Origin: Hyphomonas sp.
Lineage (GTDB): Bacteria; Pseudomonadota; Alphaproteobacteria; Caulobacterales; Hyphomonadaceae
Assembly (NCBI RefSeq): GCF_018402285.1
Contig: NZ_JAGYJH010000003.1
Location: 248,001-312,000 of the forward strand
Direction of reading: 5' to 3'
DNA: 64,000 nt
Shown: positions 26,792 through 36,421 of the stretch, one piece after another
Position numbering within the stretch: position 1 is the stretch's first letter
Layout: each line of letters starts with the position of its first letter
Position numbers and translations under genes: made by a program
The notes under the pieces: generated by a model
What the model was told of the DNA's origin: nothing
The model's database searches: none
The model's input: only the letters and a program-made list of their open reading frames with translations

Positions 26792-27286
26792 ATGATTGTC
26801 CGCGCACGCATCGTGCCCGTGATGGGGTTCGTGGTATTCGTCCTGATCGCCCTGTTCGGCGCCAGGTTTGCCTCGGAGAATGCGCAGGCGGCAACCGAGC
26901 TTGGCGGAACGGTCTACTGGTCGGACGGGGATTCCGGCCAGCTGTCGGACGGCACGAAGTTCCGGCTGTATGGGATCGATGCACCAGAGACAGGCTCCAT
27001 GAAGCAACGCGGCGGCGCCAAATGTGAAGCAGAGCGCGCACTCGGCTTTGATGCCAAAGCAGTGGCCGTAGAGTTGACGCGTGGACGGGAAGTGATCGTT
27101 ACCCGCGTCATGGGCCGGGACCGGTACGGCCGCAATGTCGTTGCCCTCTCGCTGGACGGAGAGGACATGGCGAGCCTTCTCATTGGGCGCGGAACCCATC
27201 AGGCCTGGGACTATGATGGCGGCGCCCCCAAGCCGGACTGGTGTGGAAGTTTCGCGGATGGCGAGTCCAGCGCTGCGGCTCCGTGA
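26792..27286 (+). CDS. SNase-like thermonuclease family protein, exported or membrane-anchored
   Basis: A 164-residue protein with an N-terminal hydrophobic segment at about 7-25 that is a signal anchor or signal peptide. The nuclease core keeps the staphylococcal-nuclease-type acidic residues in SDGDSG, the Arg and Glu of FRLYGIDAPE, and the later Arg in GRDRYGR, so it is likely active on nucleic acid outside the cytoplasm. GGAGG precedes the ATG. Another SNase-like protein in the window (41835-42626) has lost the Glu. No operon partner is clear. Confidence 0.85.
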   Translation: MIVRARIVPVMGFVVFVLIALFGARFASENAQAATELGGTVYWSDGDSGQLSDGTKFRLYGIDAPETGSMKQRGGAKCEAERALGFDAKAVAVELTRGREVIVTRVMGRDRYGRNVVALSLDGEDMASLLIGRGTHQAWDYDGGAPKPDWCGSFADGESSAAAP

Positions 27287-27361
27287 AGTTTTATCAAGGT
27301 ACTTGTAAACCGCCGACCGGTGGCTAGCGTTCTGGTCTCTACCTGGAATCGGAGGCCTGGG

Positions 27362-28102
27362 ATGAAGCAAGCAGTGTTGGCTCTGTCTGCGGCCGCTTCT
27401 CTTGTGTTGGTGGTAGCCTGCGACGGCCAGCCCGCAGGACCGAAGCTTGGAGAGCTTGATCCGCAGGCGGGCAAGCCGGTCGCCATCGACACGATAGAGT
27501 CAGAGCAGTTTCGAAGCTGGGCGCTGTCCGAACGGGCGGCCTTTCTGATGGGCCGTGTGATCGCGGCAGATATGCTGTTCCGGGCAGGGGAGCGCGAAGC
27601 CGCGACCGCGCAGCTCGAGGGCCTCCCCAACCGGTTCATCGCCGCTGATGGCGGCGCGTTGCGGGCGCTGGGATTTGAACCGGAGCGGATCGACATGCTG
27701 TCGGCTGGACTGGAACTTGGGCGCGCCGAGGATGAAGTTGCTCGGCTCTTTACTGAGGCCGAGGCAAACCTCTCCGCTGCGCTCGCTGCGTCAGGAACGG
27801 CGCCGGAAGACACTGTTACCTTCCTCATGCGGCAATCAGCGCAAGCCTATGACCTTGGCGTCAGGTATGGCGAGGTTGAAGATGACAAGGCATATCAGGC
27901 AGCGTTCGGCTTTGCAGTGGCCGCGCGCGATCTGATTTCGCCGCTTGATCCGGCAGTCTATGGAGATCTGCGCCTGGAACTCGATATCCTCGTGCTGATG
28001 TGGCCCTCCTCCGGCCCGCTTCCAGGCCGCATACCGCCGCCGGAGATGCGGATGTCGGAGCAGTTCGCGCGGGTGAAGCTGGCGCTGACTAGGCTGCCTT
28101 AG
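27362..28102 (+). CDS. Putative lipoprotein of unknown function
   Basis: A 246-residue protein with a lipoprotein signal: MKQAVLALSAAASLVLVVAC, Cys at residue 20, followed by Asp at +2, which in some bacteria favours inner-membrane retention. The mature part is helical and acidic, with no motif I recognise. The ATG at 27362 was preferred to a start 14 codons upstream because it gives a clean signal peptide. Its TAG stop overlaps the stop of the convergent TlpA-like gene by four bases. Confidence 0.75.
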   Translation: MKQAVLALSAAASLVLVVACDGQPAGPKLGELDPQAGKPVAIDTIESEQFRSWALSERAAFLMGRVIAADMLFRAGEREAATAQLEGLPNRFIAADGGALRALGFEPERIDMLSAGLELGRAEDEVARLFTEAEANLSAALAASGTAPEDTVTFLMRQSAQAYDLGVRYGEVEDDKAYQAAFGFAVAARDLISPLDPAVYGDLRLELDILVLMWPSSGPLPGRIPPPEMRMSEQFARVKLALTRLP

Positions 28103-28689
28103 CGGGCCGCCTTGATGGCTGCATCGATGAACTGGACCGCTTCATTCGACGCCCAGTCTGCCTCGCCGGCAAGGCGGGCGATCTCAAGGCCGTCCGGGCC
28201 GTAGAGGATGGTGGTGGGAAAGCCGCGCACGCCGGCGCCGTAGATGATGTCTCCTGAGTCCATCGGCGCGTGACGGAAAGGGATATGGGCCGCGCCCAGT
28301 TCTGTCAGGCGGCGTTTGGCATAGTCCACGTCTTCGGGTGCATCGACGCTGAGCGCGACGACTTCGAAGCCAGAGTCGCCGCGCGCGGTCTGCAGCGCGC
28401 CGAGCGAAGGCATTTCCTTTTCGCAGGGCGGGCACCAGGTGGCCCAGTAATTGACGAGGATGGTCTTTCCCTTGAACAGCTCCAGGCTCTGGGCCGTATT
28501 ATCGGTGTCAATGAAAGTGCCTGTGGGGATGGGCTGGCCGGCGCTGCCGAAATCCAGCTTTTCCATCTGGCCGGTCGCGTAGGCGGCGAGCGGGTTTCCG
28601 GCGGGCCTTCCTGTCGCAGCGCTCATCAGCACATAGACAATCGCGCCAAGGCCGATCAAGAAGAGGCCGAGATAGGCGTAGCGGGTCAT
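28099..28689 (-). CDS. TlpA/ResA-like membrane-anchored thiol-disulfide oxidoreductase
   Basis: A 196-residue protein with an N-terminal membrane anchor (about 4-22, [17 protein letters not shown]) and a periplasmic thioredoxin fold. [11 protein letters not shown] holds the redox-active CxxC, and [15 protein letters not shown] carries the cis-proline. Such proteins reduce disulfides for cytochrome c maturation or other exported proteins. AAGGG lies 7 bases before the ATG at 28689; a GTG five codons upstream is the alternative. It is divergent from argH with a 46-base gap. Confidence 0.92.
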   Translation of the reverse strand: MTRYAYLGLFLIGLGAIVYVLMSAATGRPAGNPLAAYATGQMEKLDFGSAGQPIPTGTFIDTDNTAQSLELFKGKTILVNYWATWCPPCEKEMPSLGALQTARGDSGFEVVALSVDAPEDVDYAKRRLTELGAAHIPFRHAPMDSGDIIYGAGVRGFPTTILYGPDGLEIARLAGEADWASNEAVQFIDAAIKAAR

Positions 28690-28735
28690 GGACAGGCCCT
28701 TCACTCACGTCAGTTACAAGTCGAAGGATATGGCA

Positions 28736-30142
28736 ATGGCAGATGACAAAGGCCAGATGATGTGGGGCGGGCGTTTTGCCGCGACACCTTCTGCCATCAT
28801 GGAAGAGATCAATGCCTCGCTGGATATCGACCGGCGGATGGCCGAAGAAGATGTCGCCGGCAGCCGTGCGCATGCCGACATGCTGGCTGAAATGGGCATT
28901 TTGGGCGTTGCCGACAATGAAGCGATCCAAGCCGGGCTGGACACGGTGATCGAGGAAATGAGGGCGGGCACATTCCCGTACCGCCGCGAGCTGGAAGACA
29001 TTCACATGAATGTCGAAGCGCGCCTCAAGGAGCTGATCGGCGAGCCAGCCGGGCGTCTGCACACGGCGCGCTCGCGCAATGACCAGGTGATCACCGATTT
29101 CCGCCTCTGGACGCGGCGGGCGCTGGATGAGACCGGCCAGCTGGTCGTGGGCCTGCAAGGCATGCTGGTGCGCCGGGCGGCCGAGAATACGTCCACGGTG
29201 ATGCCGGGCTTTACCCATCTGCAGACAGCGCAGCCGGTAACGCTTGGCCACCATTTGCTGGCCTATGTCGAGATGCTGGAGCGGGACCGCTCGCGCCTGC
29301 TTGACTGCGCCGTGCGGTTGAACGAATGCCCGCTTGGCGCGGCGGCTCTGGCCGGGACCGGCTTTCCGATCGACCGGGACATGACGGCCGAGGCGCTGGG
29401 CTTTGCCCGCCCGATGGCGAACTCGCTGGACGCTGTCTCGGCGCGCGACTTTGCGCTGGAGGCACTCAGCAATCTTTCGATTGCGGCTACGCACCTCTCA
29501 CGCCTGGCCGAGGAGATCGTGCTTTGGACCAGCTCGCAATTTGGCTTTGCGCGGCTGAGTGACCAGTGGTCGACGGGGTCCTCGATCATGCCGCAGAAGC
29601 GCAATCCGGATGCGGCCGAGCTGATCCGGGCAAAGGCCTCGCTGATCACAGGACATTTTTTGGCGCTGCAGGGCGCGATCAAGGCGCTGCCGCTGGCTTA
29701 TGCGAAGGATCTGCAGGACGACAAACGCCTCACTTTTGACGCCTTCGACACGTTCAATCTTTGCGTCCGGGCGATGACCGGCATGATCGAGACCATCAGC
29801 TTCAACCCCGATGTGATGCGGGCGGCAGCAGCCAAGGGCTTCTCCACGGCAACGGATCTGGCCGACTGGCTGGTGCGGGAGCTGGGAATGCCGTTCCGCG
29901 ACGCGCATCACGTCACTGGCCGGATCGTGGCGCGGGCGGAAGCCAAGGGAGTTGATCTTGCTGGTCTGCCCTTGAAGGAGATGCAGGCGGTGCACGGCGC
30001 GATCACGCAGGAAATCTTTGGCGTGCTGAGCGTTGAAGCGTCAGCTGCGTCGCGTACTTCTTATGGCGCGACAAGCCCTGTTCGCGTTGCAGAACAGGTG
30101 GCACAATGGAAACAGAGACTTCGACTGGAGCAGCTCCCATGA
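28736..30142 (+). CDS. argH: Argininosuccinate lyase
   Basis: Cleaves argininosuccinate to arginine and fumarate. The 468 residues show MMWGGRF near the start, [20 protein letters not shown], and the superfamily signature [12 protein letters not shown] with the catalytic serine of the flexible loop. The ATG at 28736 was chosen because AAGGA lies 7 bases upstream; an ATG two codons earlier would sit on top of it. argH is followed by lptM with a four-base overlap, then a lipoprotein and lysA. Confidence 0.97.
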   Translation: MADDKGQMMWGGRFAATPSAIMEEINASLDIDRRMAEEDVAGSRAHADMLAEMGILGVADNEAIQAGLDTVIEEMRAGTFPYRRELEDIHMNVEARLKELIGEPAGRLHTARSRNDQVITDFRLWTRRALDETGQLVVGLQGMLVRRAAENTSTVMPGFTHLQTAQPVTLGHHLLAYVEMLERDRSRLLDCAVRLNECPLGAAALAGTGFPIDRDMTAEALGFARPMANSLDAVSARDFALEALSNLSIAATHLSRLAEEIVLWTSSQFGFARLSDQWSTGSSIMPQKRNPDAAELIRAKASLITGHFLALQGAIKALPLAYAKDLQDDKRLTFDAFDTFNLCVRAMTGMIETISFNPDVMRAAAAKGFSTATDLADWLVRELGMPFRDAHHVTGRIVARAEAKGVDLAGLPLKEMQAVHGAITQEIFGVLSVEASAASRTSYGATSPVRVAEQVAQWKQRLRLEQLP

Positions 30143-30381
30143 CACGTAAATTTGCCCTTGCGGCAGCCATCCTTCTCGCCACCAGCGTTTCTGCCTGCGG
30201 TCTTACCGGCCCGTTGCAGCGGCCTGGACCCTTGATTGGTAACCCTTCGGGCAGTGTCGATCCGGCGAGCCTGCCGGACGGCGAAGCGCGCGACCTGCCG
30301 GCGCTGCCTGATCGCCCGCAGAACCAGGAAAAGCCGCCCGAGGAAGAAGACGAACTTCTCGGCGGCCCGGGAGCGTTCTGA
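30139..30381 (+). CDS. lptM: LptM-like small lipoprotein
   Basis: An 80-residue lipoprotein. Signal [20 protein letters not shown] has its lipobox Cys at 20, followed by GLTGPLQRP, the short conserved segment of the YifL/LptM family. In enterobacteria LptM helps assemble the LptD lipopolysaccharide translocon (established there, assumed here). The rest is a Pro/Glu-rich tail. Its position between argH and lysA is conserved in many proteobacteria. It overlaps argH by four bases and the next lipoprotein gene by one. Confidence 0.88.
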   Translation: MTRKFALAAAILLATSVSACGLTGPLQRPGPLIGNPSGSVDPASLPDGEARDLPALPDRPQNQEKPPEEEDELLGGPGAF

Positions 30382-30611
30382 TGAAGCTGCCTGCCACAAT
30401 TGCAGCGGCACTCTCTGCGTCGCTGATCGCTGCCTGCCAGACAGCGCCGGCCGCGCCCGCGCCTGGACCTGCGGCTGAAGAAGTGCCCGAGGTGGAGCTT
30501 CCCATTCTGCCAGATTCCGATGAGCCGCGCGTCAACGAATGGGGCGGGGAAGTTCCCGAGAACAAGCCTGCCGGGGATGTCGACGAAGGCGGCCTTGGCG
30601 ACCTCTCCTGA
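30381..30611 (+). CDS. Small lipoprotein of unknown function
   Basis: A 76-residue protein with a lipoprotein signal peptide (ALSASLIAAC, Cys at 19) and a Pro/Ala/Glu-rich mature part without motifs. It starts on the last base of lptM (TGATG), so it is made with LptM. It might be a second envelope accessory protein or a diverged duplicate of LptM, since both have a short acidic tail, but the conserved segment after the Cys is not present. Confidence 0.7.
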   Translation: MKLPATIAAALSASLIAACQTAPAAPAPGPAAEEVPEVELPILPDSDEPRVNEWGGEVPENKPAGDVDEGGLGDLS

Positions 30612-30623
30612 TCTGGAGCCTGC

Positions 30624-31898
30624 ATGCATCATTTCAATTATGCCGGAGGACGCCTCCAGTGCGAGGGCGTTGACCTTGGCCGCGTGGCGGACGAGGTCGG
30701 AACGCCGGTCTACGTCTATTCGACGGCGACCCTGGAGCGCCATGCCCGCGTCATTGCCGAGGCGTTCAGCAGCCAGAAGGTGCTGATCGCCTATTCGGTG
30801 AAGGCGAACGGCAATCTGGCTGTACTGGCGACGCTGGCGGGGCAGGGCTGCGGCGCCGATGTTGTCAGTGCCGGCGAAATGCAGCGCGCGATGAAGGCGG
30901 GCATTCCTGCTTCCCGCATTGTCTTCTCTGGCGTCGGCAAGACCGCTGCGGAAATGAAGCTCGCCCTTGAGGCAGGAATCCATCAGTTCAATGTGGAGAG
31001 CGCCGGTGAGCTGCGCCTCCTTTCCAGAGTAGCTAGCGGACTGGGTCTGAGCGCGCCTATTGCGCTCCGGGTAAACCCCGATGTGGCGGCCGGGGGGCAT
31101 CCCAACATCTCCACCGGCAAGTCTGGCGACAAGTTTGGTGTGCCATGGGGCGATGCCGAAGCGCTGTATGCAGAAGCGGGCCGATTGCCAGGTATCCGGG
31201 TTGTCGGCGTGGACGTGCATATAGGCAGCCAGATCGGCGAACTCGGCCCGATGCGGGCAGCCTTCGAGAAAGTGGTTGCCCTCGCCCTGCGGCTACGCGG
31301 TCAGGGGCACGATATCCGGCGTATTGATGTTGGCGGCGGTCTTGGCATTCCCTATCGCGAGACAGACGCCCCGGCCCCGCCATCTGCTTACGCGGCGATG
31401 ATTGCGGAGGTAACAGCGGGTCACGGCTTTGAGGTGATCCTCGAGCCGGGCCGCGTGATTGCGGGCAATGCGGGCGTCCTGCTGACGACAGCGCTGTATG
31501 AGAAAGAGGCTCCGGACCGGACCTTCCTGATCATTGATGCGGGCATGAATGATCTGATCCGCCCGGCGCTCTATGGCGCGCATCATGATATCCGGCCGCT
31601 CGAGGAGCCTGCTGAGAGCGCTGTGGAGAAGATTTATGACGTGGTGGGCCCGATCTGCGAGTCCACCGACAAGTTTGCCACCGCACGCGTCCTGCCGAAG
31701 ATCGAGGCGGGTGACCGGCTGGCCTTCATGTCTGCAGGCGCCTATGGCGCAGTGCTGTCTTCTGCCTACAATGCCCGCCCACTGGTTCCCGAAGTCCTCG
31801 TCAGCGGTGATCGCTACAGTATTGTGCGCCGCCGGCCGGACTTTGACGAAATGACGATGCTGGAAGAGGTGCCCGATTGGATCACGGCGAAGGCCTGA
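30624..31898 (+). CDS. lysA: Diaminopimelate decarboxylase
   Basis: Last step of lysine synthesis, PLP-dependent decarboxylation of meso-diaminopimelate. The 424-residue protein has IAYSVKANGN with the PLP lysine, VNPDVAAGGH, HIGSQIGELGP, the phosphate-binding VGGGLGIPY, and GPICESTDKFA with the catalytic cysteine. It follows the two lipoprotein genes closely and overlaps the DUF4175 gene by 22 bases, so the argH-lptM-lipoprotein-lysA-DUF4175 run is probably one operon. Confidence 0.97.
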   Translation: MHHFNYAGGRLQCEGVDLGRVADEVGTPVYVYSTATLERHARVIAEAFSSQKVLIAYSVKANGNLAVLATLAGQGCGADVVSAGEMQRAMKAGIPASRIVFSGVGKTAAEMKLALEAGIHQFNVESAGELRLLSRVASGLGLSAPIALRVNPDVAAGGHPNISTGKSGDKFGVPWGDAEALYAEAGRLPGIRVVGVDVHIGSQIGELGPMRAAFEKVVALALRLRGQGHDIRRIDVGGGLGIPYRETDAPAPPSAYAAMIAEVTAGHGFEVILEPGRVIAGNAGVLLTTALYEKEAPDRTFLIIDAGMNDLIRPALYGAHHDIRPLEEPAESAVEKIYDVVGPICESTDKFATARVLPKIEAGDRLAFMSAGAYGAVLSSAYNARPLVPEVLVSGDRYSIVRRRPDFDEMTMLEEVPDWITAKA

Positions 31899-34543
31899 AC
31901 ACGCTGGGGAGAAAGCTGGCGGCAACGCGCCGCCGGCTGACGCTTCTGGCGCTGGGCCGCGCCTGGTGGCCGCCTTTTGTTTATTCCGGCGCGTTCCTCG
32001 GCATAGCGCTGGCCGGCGGTTTCGACCGGCTGAGCAGCTTTGTGGGCGCTGCCATTCTGCCAATTCTCATTCTTGCCGGGCTTGGCCTTGTCTGGGTATC
32101 CTGGCGCCGTTATCGAAAGCCGCACGAGGCAGACGTTGTTTGCGCCCTTGATGGCCAATCGGACCTGCGCCCGGTTGCCTCCCTTTTCGACAGGCCGGCA
32201 GACCCCTCTTTTGCGCCGGCTCATCTCTGGCGGGCCCACCGCGAAAGACTGATCGCCGAGATCGGCAACCTTCGCCTGCCGCCCCTTGACGCTGAATGGG
32301 CTGCGCTTGACCCGGCCCGCCTGCGGTTCATTGTTCCGGTGGCCGTCATCGCCCTGGCGCTGATTGCCGGTTCTGCTGCGCCGGGCCGCATCGCGCGAGC
32401 ATTCAGTCCTGATCTTGGCGCCCTGGCCGGGGCCGACAAGATGATCGTCGAGGCCTGGGTGACCCCGCCGGAATACACCGGACGCGCGCCGATTTTCCTT
32501 CAGGCCGGGATGAAGGATGTGCGCGTTCCCGTCGGGTCGGAAGTGACCTTGCGGACGCAGGCACCCTCTGCGCCAAAGCTGATCCTGCACGGGGACAAGC
32601 GCCATGCATCGCGCTTTACACGTACCCCGGACGGGGCGTTCGAAGCGCTCGCGCGGATCGAAAGCGACACCCGCCTGACCGTGAACTGGTGGGGCGAGCG
32701 GGCCCGGTGGAGTTTCCTCATTCTGCCCGATGAGGCGCCGCTGATTGCCTTCGACGCGCTTCCCGAACCCGGCGAGCGGGACCAGATCCAGTTCAAATGG
32801 AAAGCGGGCGATGATTACGGCGTATCGGCGGTTGAGCTTGCCATCCGTCTGCGCGAGCCCCATCCGGCGGCTCCGGACGCAGAAGACCGTGTGCCGGTTC
32901 CGATGCCGGGAGCGGCCGGCGCAAAGGAGTTGGCCGCCACAGCCCAACTCGACCTGACGCGGCATCGCTGGGCTGGCCTTCCCGTTGATCTGCAACTGGT
33001 CGCGCGCGACGGCGCCGGGCAGGAGGGTTTCAGCGAAACAGTCCCTTTCATTTTGCCGGAGAAGCTGTTCCTCGAACCCCTGGCGCAGGCCGTGCAGGAA
33101 GCGCGCGTGACGGTGCTGCGTGAGCCGCGCCCCTATGCGGAGCTGCAGAAGAACAATCAGGCGCTGTCGGACGGCGCTATCAACACCGCCGCCACCGGGC
33201 GGCTTGATGCGGCCCCTGAAGGTGTGCGCCTGGCGGCGTTGATGCTCGATTCGGTCACGTATCGGGGCGAGATGTTTTTCGATGATCTCGGCGCCTTTAT
33301 GGGCCTGCGAATGGCGCTAGGGACGCTGGAGGCAGCCGGCACGAAGGCTGAGGCTGACGCGGTCGAGCCTCTGCTCTGGGCCATTGCCCTGAAACTGGAA
33401 TACGGAAGTGTCGCAGATGCGCGGGCGCGGCTGGAGGCAGCACGCGCTGCGCTTGAGCGGGCTTTGCGCGACGGGGCCTCAGAGGAAGAAATCCGCAGGC
33501 TGATGGAAGCCTTCCGGGACGCGGCGAACGAATATCTTGCCGCCAAGATGGCTGAAGCGATGGCGGGCGGCCTTGATGCGCCCCAGCAGCAGGAAGACGG
33601 GCAGGCACAGGCAGGCGGCGACTCTCTCGGCGGCCAGGACTTTGAAGACATGCTCAACGCCTTGCAGGATCTGACCGAGACGGGCGCAGCAGACCAGGCC
33701 CGGCAACTTTTGTCGGACATCACGAACCTTCTCGAAAATCTCGAGTTCCAGCGTGGCGCGGGGCAGGGTGAGGGCATGCCGGGCCAGCAGGCCGAAGGCG
33801 AGGAAAGTGATCTGCCGCCGGAAGAGCAGGCAATGACCGACGCCATGCGGCGGCTGAACGAGATCCTGCGGGAGCAGCGCCAGCTGAATGATGACACGCT
33901 TGCCCAGCAGCGCGGGGAACAGCCCGGACAGATGGGCGATCAACCCGGTGTCGGCTCAGAGCAGGGTGAAGGCGGTAACCGGGACGGCCGGGAGCCAGGA
34001 GAGCAGGGACAAGGCGCGCAGGAAGGCGAGGGCGAGCCCGGGATCGGACGTGGCGGCACTTTGGCTGAGCGCCAGGCAGAATTGGGCGAGCTGGTGGAAG
34101 AACTAGCGCGTCGCGGCGGACGCAGCGGTGAGGAGGGTGAGGAGGGCGCGGGCCTGCCCGGCGCCCGGCTGGATGAGGAAACCTTGCGCGCGATCCTCGA
34201 CGCCCAGCGCCGCGCCGAGCGTGCGCTGCAAAGCGGCAATGAAGGCCGCGCCGTGATGGATCAGGAGCGGGCAACGCAGTTGCTATCTGAGCTGTCACGC
34301 GAGATGGCCGATCAGATCGACCAGATGCAGGCGGCCCGGCGCGGCGAGCAGGGACAAAGTTCCGATGATCCACTGGGACGCCCGCTCACCGGGGCGGGCA
34401 ATGACGGGCAGGGCGTTGAAATTCCCTCAGAGTCCGAGCGCCAGAGGGCGAAGGACATTCTGGATGAGCTGCGCCGCAGGTATGAGCAGGCCGAGGATGA
34501 AGAAGAGCGCGAATATCTCCGGCGGTTGCTTGAGCGGTTCTGA
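31877..34543 (+). CDS. DUF4175 / TIGR02302 family large membrane protein
   Basis: An 888-residue protein of a family restricted largely to alphaproteobacteria, of unknown function. Residues about 30-75 hold two membrane helices and about 150-170 a third. Residues 180-400 are probably periplasmic beta-rich repeats (MIVEAWVTPPEYTGRAP). The C-terminal 450 residues are helical, acidic and rich in Gln and Gly, with low-complexity stretches at about 670-730. It starts with TTG at 31877 inside lysA; no later start keeps the first basic helix. A ribosome binding site is hard to see within lysA coding sequence. Confidence 0.85.
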   Translation: MDHGEGLNTLGRKLAATRRRLTLLALGRAWWPPFVYSGAFLGIALAGGFDRLSSFVGAAILPILILAGLGLVWVSWRRYRKPHEADVVCALDGQSDLRPVASLFDRPADPSFAPAHLWRAHRERLIAEIGNLRLPPLDAEWAALDPARLRFIVPVAVIALALIAGSAAPGRIARAFSPDLGALAGADKMIVEAWVTPPEYTGRAPIFLQAGMKDVRVPVGSEVTLRTQAPSAPKLILHGDKRHASRFTRTPDGAFEALARIESDTRLTVNWWGERARWSFLILPDEAPLIAFDALPEPGERDQIQFKWKAGDDYGVSAVELAIRLREPHPAAPDAEDRVPVPMPGAAGAKELAATAQLDLTRHRWAGLPVDLQLVARDGAGQEGFSETVPFILPEKLFLEPLAQAVQEARVTVLREPRPYAELQKNNQALSDGAINTAATGRLDAAPEGVRLAALMLDSVTYRGEMFFDDLGAFMGLRMALGTLEAAGTKAEADAVEPLLWAIALKLEYGSVADARARLEAARAALERALRDGASEEEIRRLMEAFRDAANEYLAAKMAEAMAGGLDAPQQQEDGQAQAGGDSLGGQDFEDMLNALQDLTETGAADQARQLLSDITNLLENLEFQRGAGQGEGMPGQQAEGEESDLPPEEQAMTDAMRRLNEILREQRQLNDDTLAQQRGEQPGQMGDQPGVGSEQGEGGNRDGREPGEQGQGAQEGEGEPGIGRGGTLAERQAELGELVEELARRGGRSGEEGEEGAGLPGARLDEETLRAILDAQRRAERALQSGNEGRAVMDQERATQLLSELSREMADQIDQMQAARRGEQGQSSDDPLGRPLTGAGNDGQGVEIPSESERQRAKDILDELRRRYEQAEDEEEREYLRRLLERF

Positions 34544-34608
34544 TCTGTCGCTTGCGGGGCGGAGGGCCCCGTGGTCTCTTCAGGCAAAAGAATGACCGGG
34601 AGGAGAGC

Positions 34609-35571
34609 ATGGCGGCGCGCTGGGAATATACCAAGGGCCTCAAGGATATCGGTAACGGGCTTTATGCCTGGCTGCAGCCCGATGGAGGATGGGGCTGGTC
34701 AAATGCCGGATTGATCTGTGACGGGGAGGCGTCACTGCTGGTCGATACTTTGTTCGACATGGCACTGACCCGGGAGATGCTTGAAGCGATGGCAGACGCC
34801 ACAGGGATCGGGGCTGACAAGATCGGCGCCATCGTCAACACCCATGCCAATGGTGACCATTGCCATGGCAACGGATGCTGTCCGCAGGCTGAGATCATTG
34901 CCTCTGAAGCCAGCGCAAAGGAGATGGCCGAGGTGCCGCCTGCGATGCTGGCCCAGTTGAAGAAACTAGGCGCGCAGCTTGGCCCGGCCGGCAGTTACTT
35001 CGCGGACATCTTTGCGCCGTTTGACTTCGAGAATGTCGACGAGCGGGCGCCGACCCGGACCTTTTCCGGTACGCTCGATCTGAAAGTCGGCGACAAGGCC
35101 GTGACGCTGATCGAGGTTGGTCCGGCGCATACCGGCGGGGATGTGCTGGTGCATGTGCCCGGAGACAGGGCCGTGTTCACCGGGGATATCCTCTTCATTG
35201 ATGGAACGCCCCTGATGTGGGCGGGGCCGGTGGCCAACTGGATCAGGGCCTGCGAGACGATCATTGCCATGGATGTGGATGTTATCGTGCCTGGACATGG
35301 TCCGGTCACGGACAAGGCTGGCGTGCGCCGGGTGGCTGACTATCTAGCCTTTGTGGACCGGGAGGCGCGGGCGCGCTTTGCTGCCGGGCTCGGCGTGCGC
35401 GAGGCGGCGCTCGATATTGCGCTCGGTGAGTATTCAGGCTGGAGCGACGCAGAGCGGATCGCTGTCAATGTGGACAGTCTTTACCGGGAATATCGAGGCG
35501 ACGGAAAGGTAACGTCGGTAATCGATCTGTTCGCGCTGATGGCCGAGCTGCGGGACGCGCAGCGGCGCTAG
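34609..35571 (+). CDS. Metallo-beta-lactamase-fold hydrolase
   Basis: A 320-residue MBL-fold protein. The metal-binding motif is degenerate: NTHANGDHCHGNG gives H-x-N-x-D-H-x-H, with Asn in place of the first-motif His spacing (THANGDHCH against the usual THxHxDH). GPAHTGGDVLVHVP, FTGDILFIDG and VPGHGPV supply the remaining ligands. The ring resembles cyclase/hydrolase subfamilies with broad substrate use; the substrate is unknown. The ATG at 34609 has a strong GGGAGGAG ribosome binding site. Confidence 0.9.
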   Translation: MAARWEYTKGLKDIGNGLYAWLQPDGGWGWSNAGLICDGEASLLVDTLFDMALTREMLEAMADATGIGADKIGAIVNTHANGDHCHGNGCCPQAEIIASEASAKEMAEVPPAMLAQLKKLGAQLGPAGSYFADIFAPFDFENVDERAPTRTFSGTLDLKVGDKAVTLIEVGPAHTGGDVLVHVPGDRAVFTGDILFIDGTPLMWAGPVANWIRACETIIAMDVDVIVPGHGPVTDKAGVRRVADYLAFVDREARARFAAGLGVREAALDIALGEYSGWSDAERIAVNVDSLYREYRGDGKVTSVIDLFALMAELRDAQRR

Positions 35572-35573
35572 CC

Positions 35574-36146
35574 TCAGCGGTTTGCGCCGGGTAACCATTT
35601 CACGTCATCGGCGCCGTCATTGTTGGCGGCGCGCCCGGCCACGAAGAGCCAGTCCGAAAGGCGGTTGACGAAGGCGAGCGCTTCGGCGGTGACCGGCTCG
35701 TTCTCCATCGAGGCCAGCTCTACCATGGCGCGTTCGGCCCGGCGGCAAAGGGTCCGGGCCACATGCAGCTGGGCGGCGAGACGTGAGCCACCAGGCAGAA
35801 TGAAGCTGTCGAGCGGTGCGATGGACTCGTTCATCGCGTCGATCTCTTCTTCGAGGCGGGTGACCTGAGTGGCGATGATGCGCAGTGGCGTCCATTCCAG
35901 AACGCGGCCCCGGTCGGGGGTTGCGAGGTCTGCGCCAAGATCGAACAGGTCGTTCTGGATACGGCGGATCTGGATCAGCATGTCGCCGCCCGCTTCGAGC
36001 GCGGCAACCCCAAGGGCCGCGTTGAGCTCATCCACGGTCCCGTAGGCGGCAACACGCGGATGCCATTTGGGTACCTTTTCGCCGGTCGAGAGGCTTGTTT
36101 GTCCCTTGTCGCCGGTGCGCGTGTAGATCTTGTCGAGACGGACCAT
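35574..36146 (-). CDS. Cob(I)yrinic acid a,c-diamide adenosyltransferase, PduO type
   Basis: Transfers the adenosyl group of ATP to cob(I)alamin, making coenzyme B12. The 190 residues carry the PduO ATP motif YTRTGDKGQTSL (8-19), then RRAERAMVEL and FVNRLSDWLFV, which form the active site. The gene is convergent with the MBL hydrolase (2 bases between stops) and follows the twin-transmembrane protein by 20 bases on the same strand. Cobalamin-dependent enzymes are not in this window. Confidence 0.95.
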   Translation of the reverse strand: MVRLDKIYTRTGDKGQTSLSTGEKVPKWHPRVAAYGTVDELNAALGVAALEAGGDMLIQIRRIQNDLFDLGADLATPDRGRVLEWTPLRIIATQVTRLEEEIDAMNESIAPLDSFILPGGSRLAAQLHVARTLCRRAERAMVELASMENEPVTAEALAFVNRLSDWLFVAGRAANNDGADDVKWLPGANR

Positions 36147-36166
36147 CAGCGGGTCTCCCTTGTGTT

Positions 36167-36379
36167 TCAGCCGCCGAAGTTGATGGCCCCGGAAGCGATA
36201 CCGATGAGAACCAGGAAGGCAATCGCGATTGCTTGAAAGATAACCCGCATGCGCATTAGCTTGTTGGAGCGGCTGACTTGATCCCCGTCCCGGCGCGCAA
36301 GGTTAGCGATGCCGATGATCAGGACTACGGCCACGGCCGCCAGCGCGACATAGAAGCCGATCGTCAGAAATTGTTGCAT
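36167..36379 (-). CDS. Twin-transmembrane (HIG1-like) small protein
   Basis: A 70-residue protein with two membrane helices at about 5-26 and 46-66, joined by a short basic loop (ARRDGDQVSRSNKLMRMR). This is the layout of HIG1-domain twin-transmembrane proteins, which in bacteria are often found just upstream of PduO-type adenosyltransferases and in mitochondria stabilise respiratory complexes. Role here unknown. Confidence 0.85.
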   Translation of the reverse strand: MQQFLTIGFYVALAAVAVVLIIGIANLARRDGDQVSRSNKLMRMRVIFQAIAIAFLVLIGIASGAINFGG

Positions 36380-36421
36380 GGCGTTTCGCCTTTCATCCTA
36401 GAAAGAGCCAATACTAGTGCG

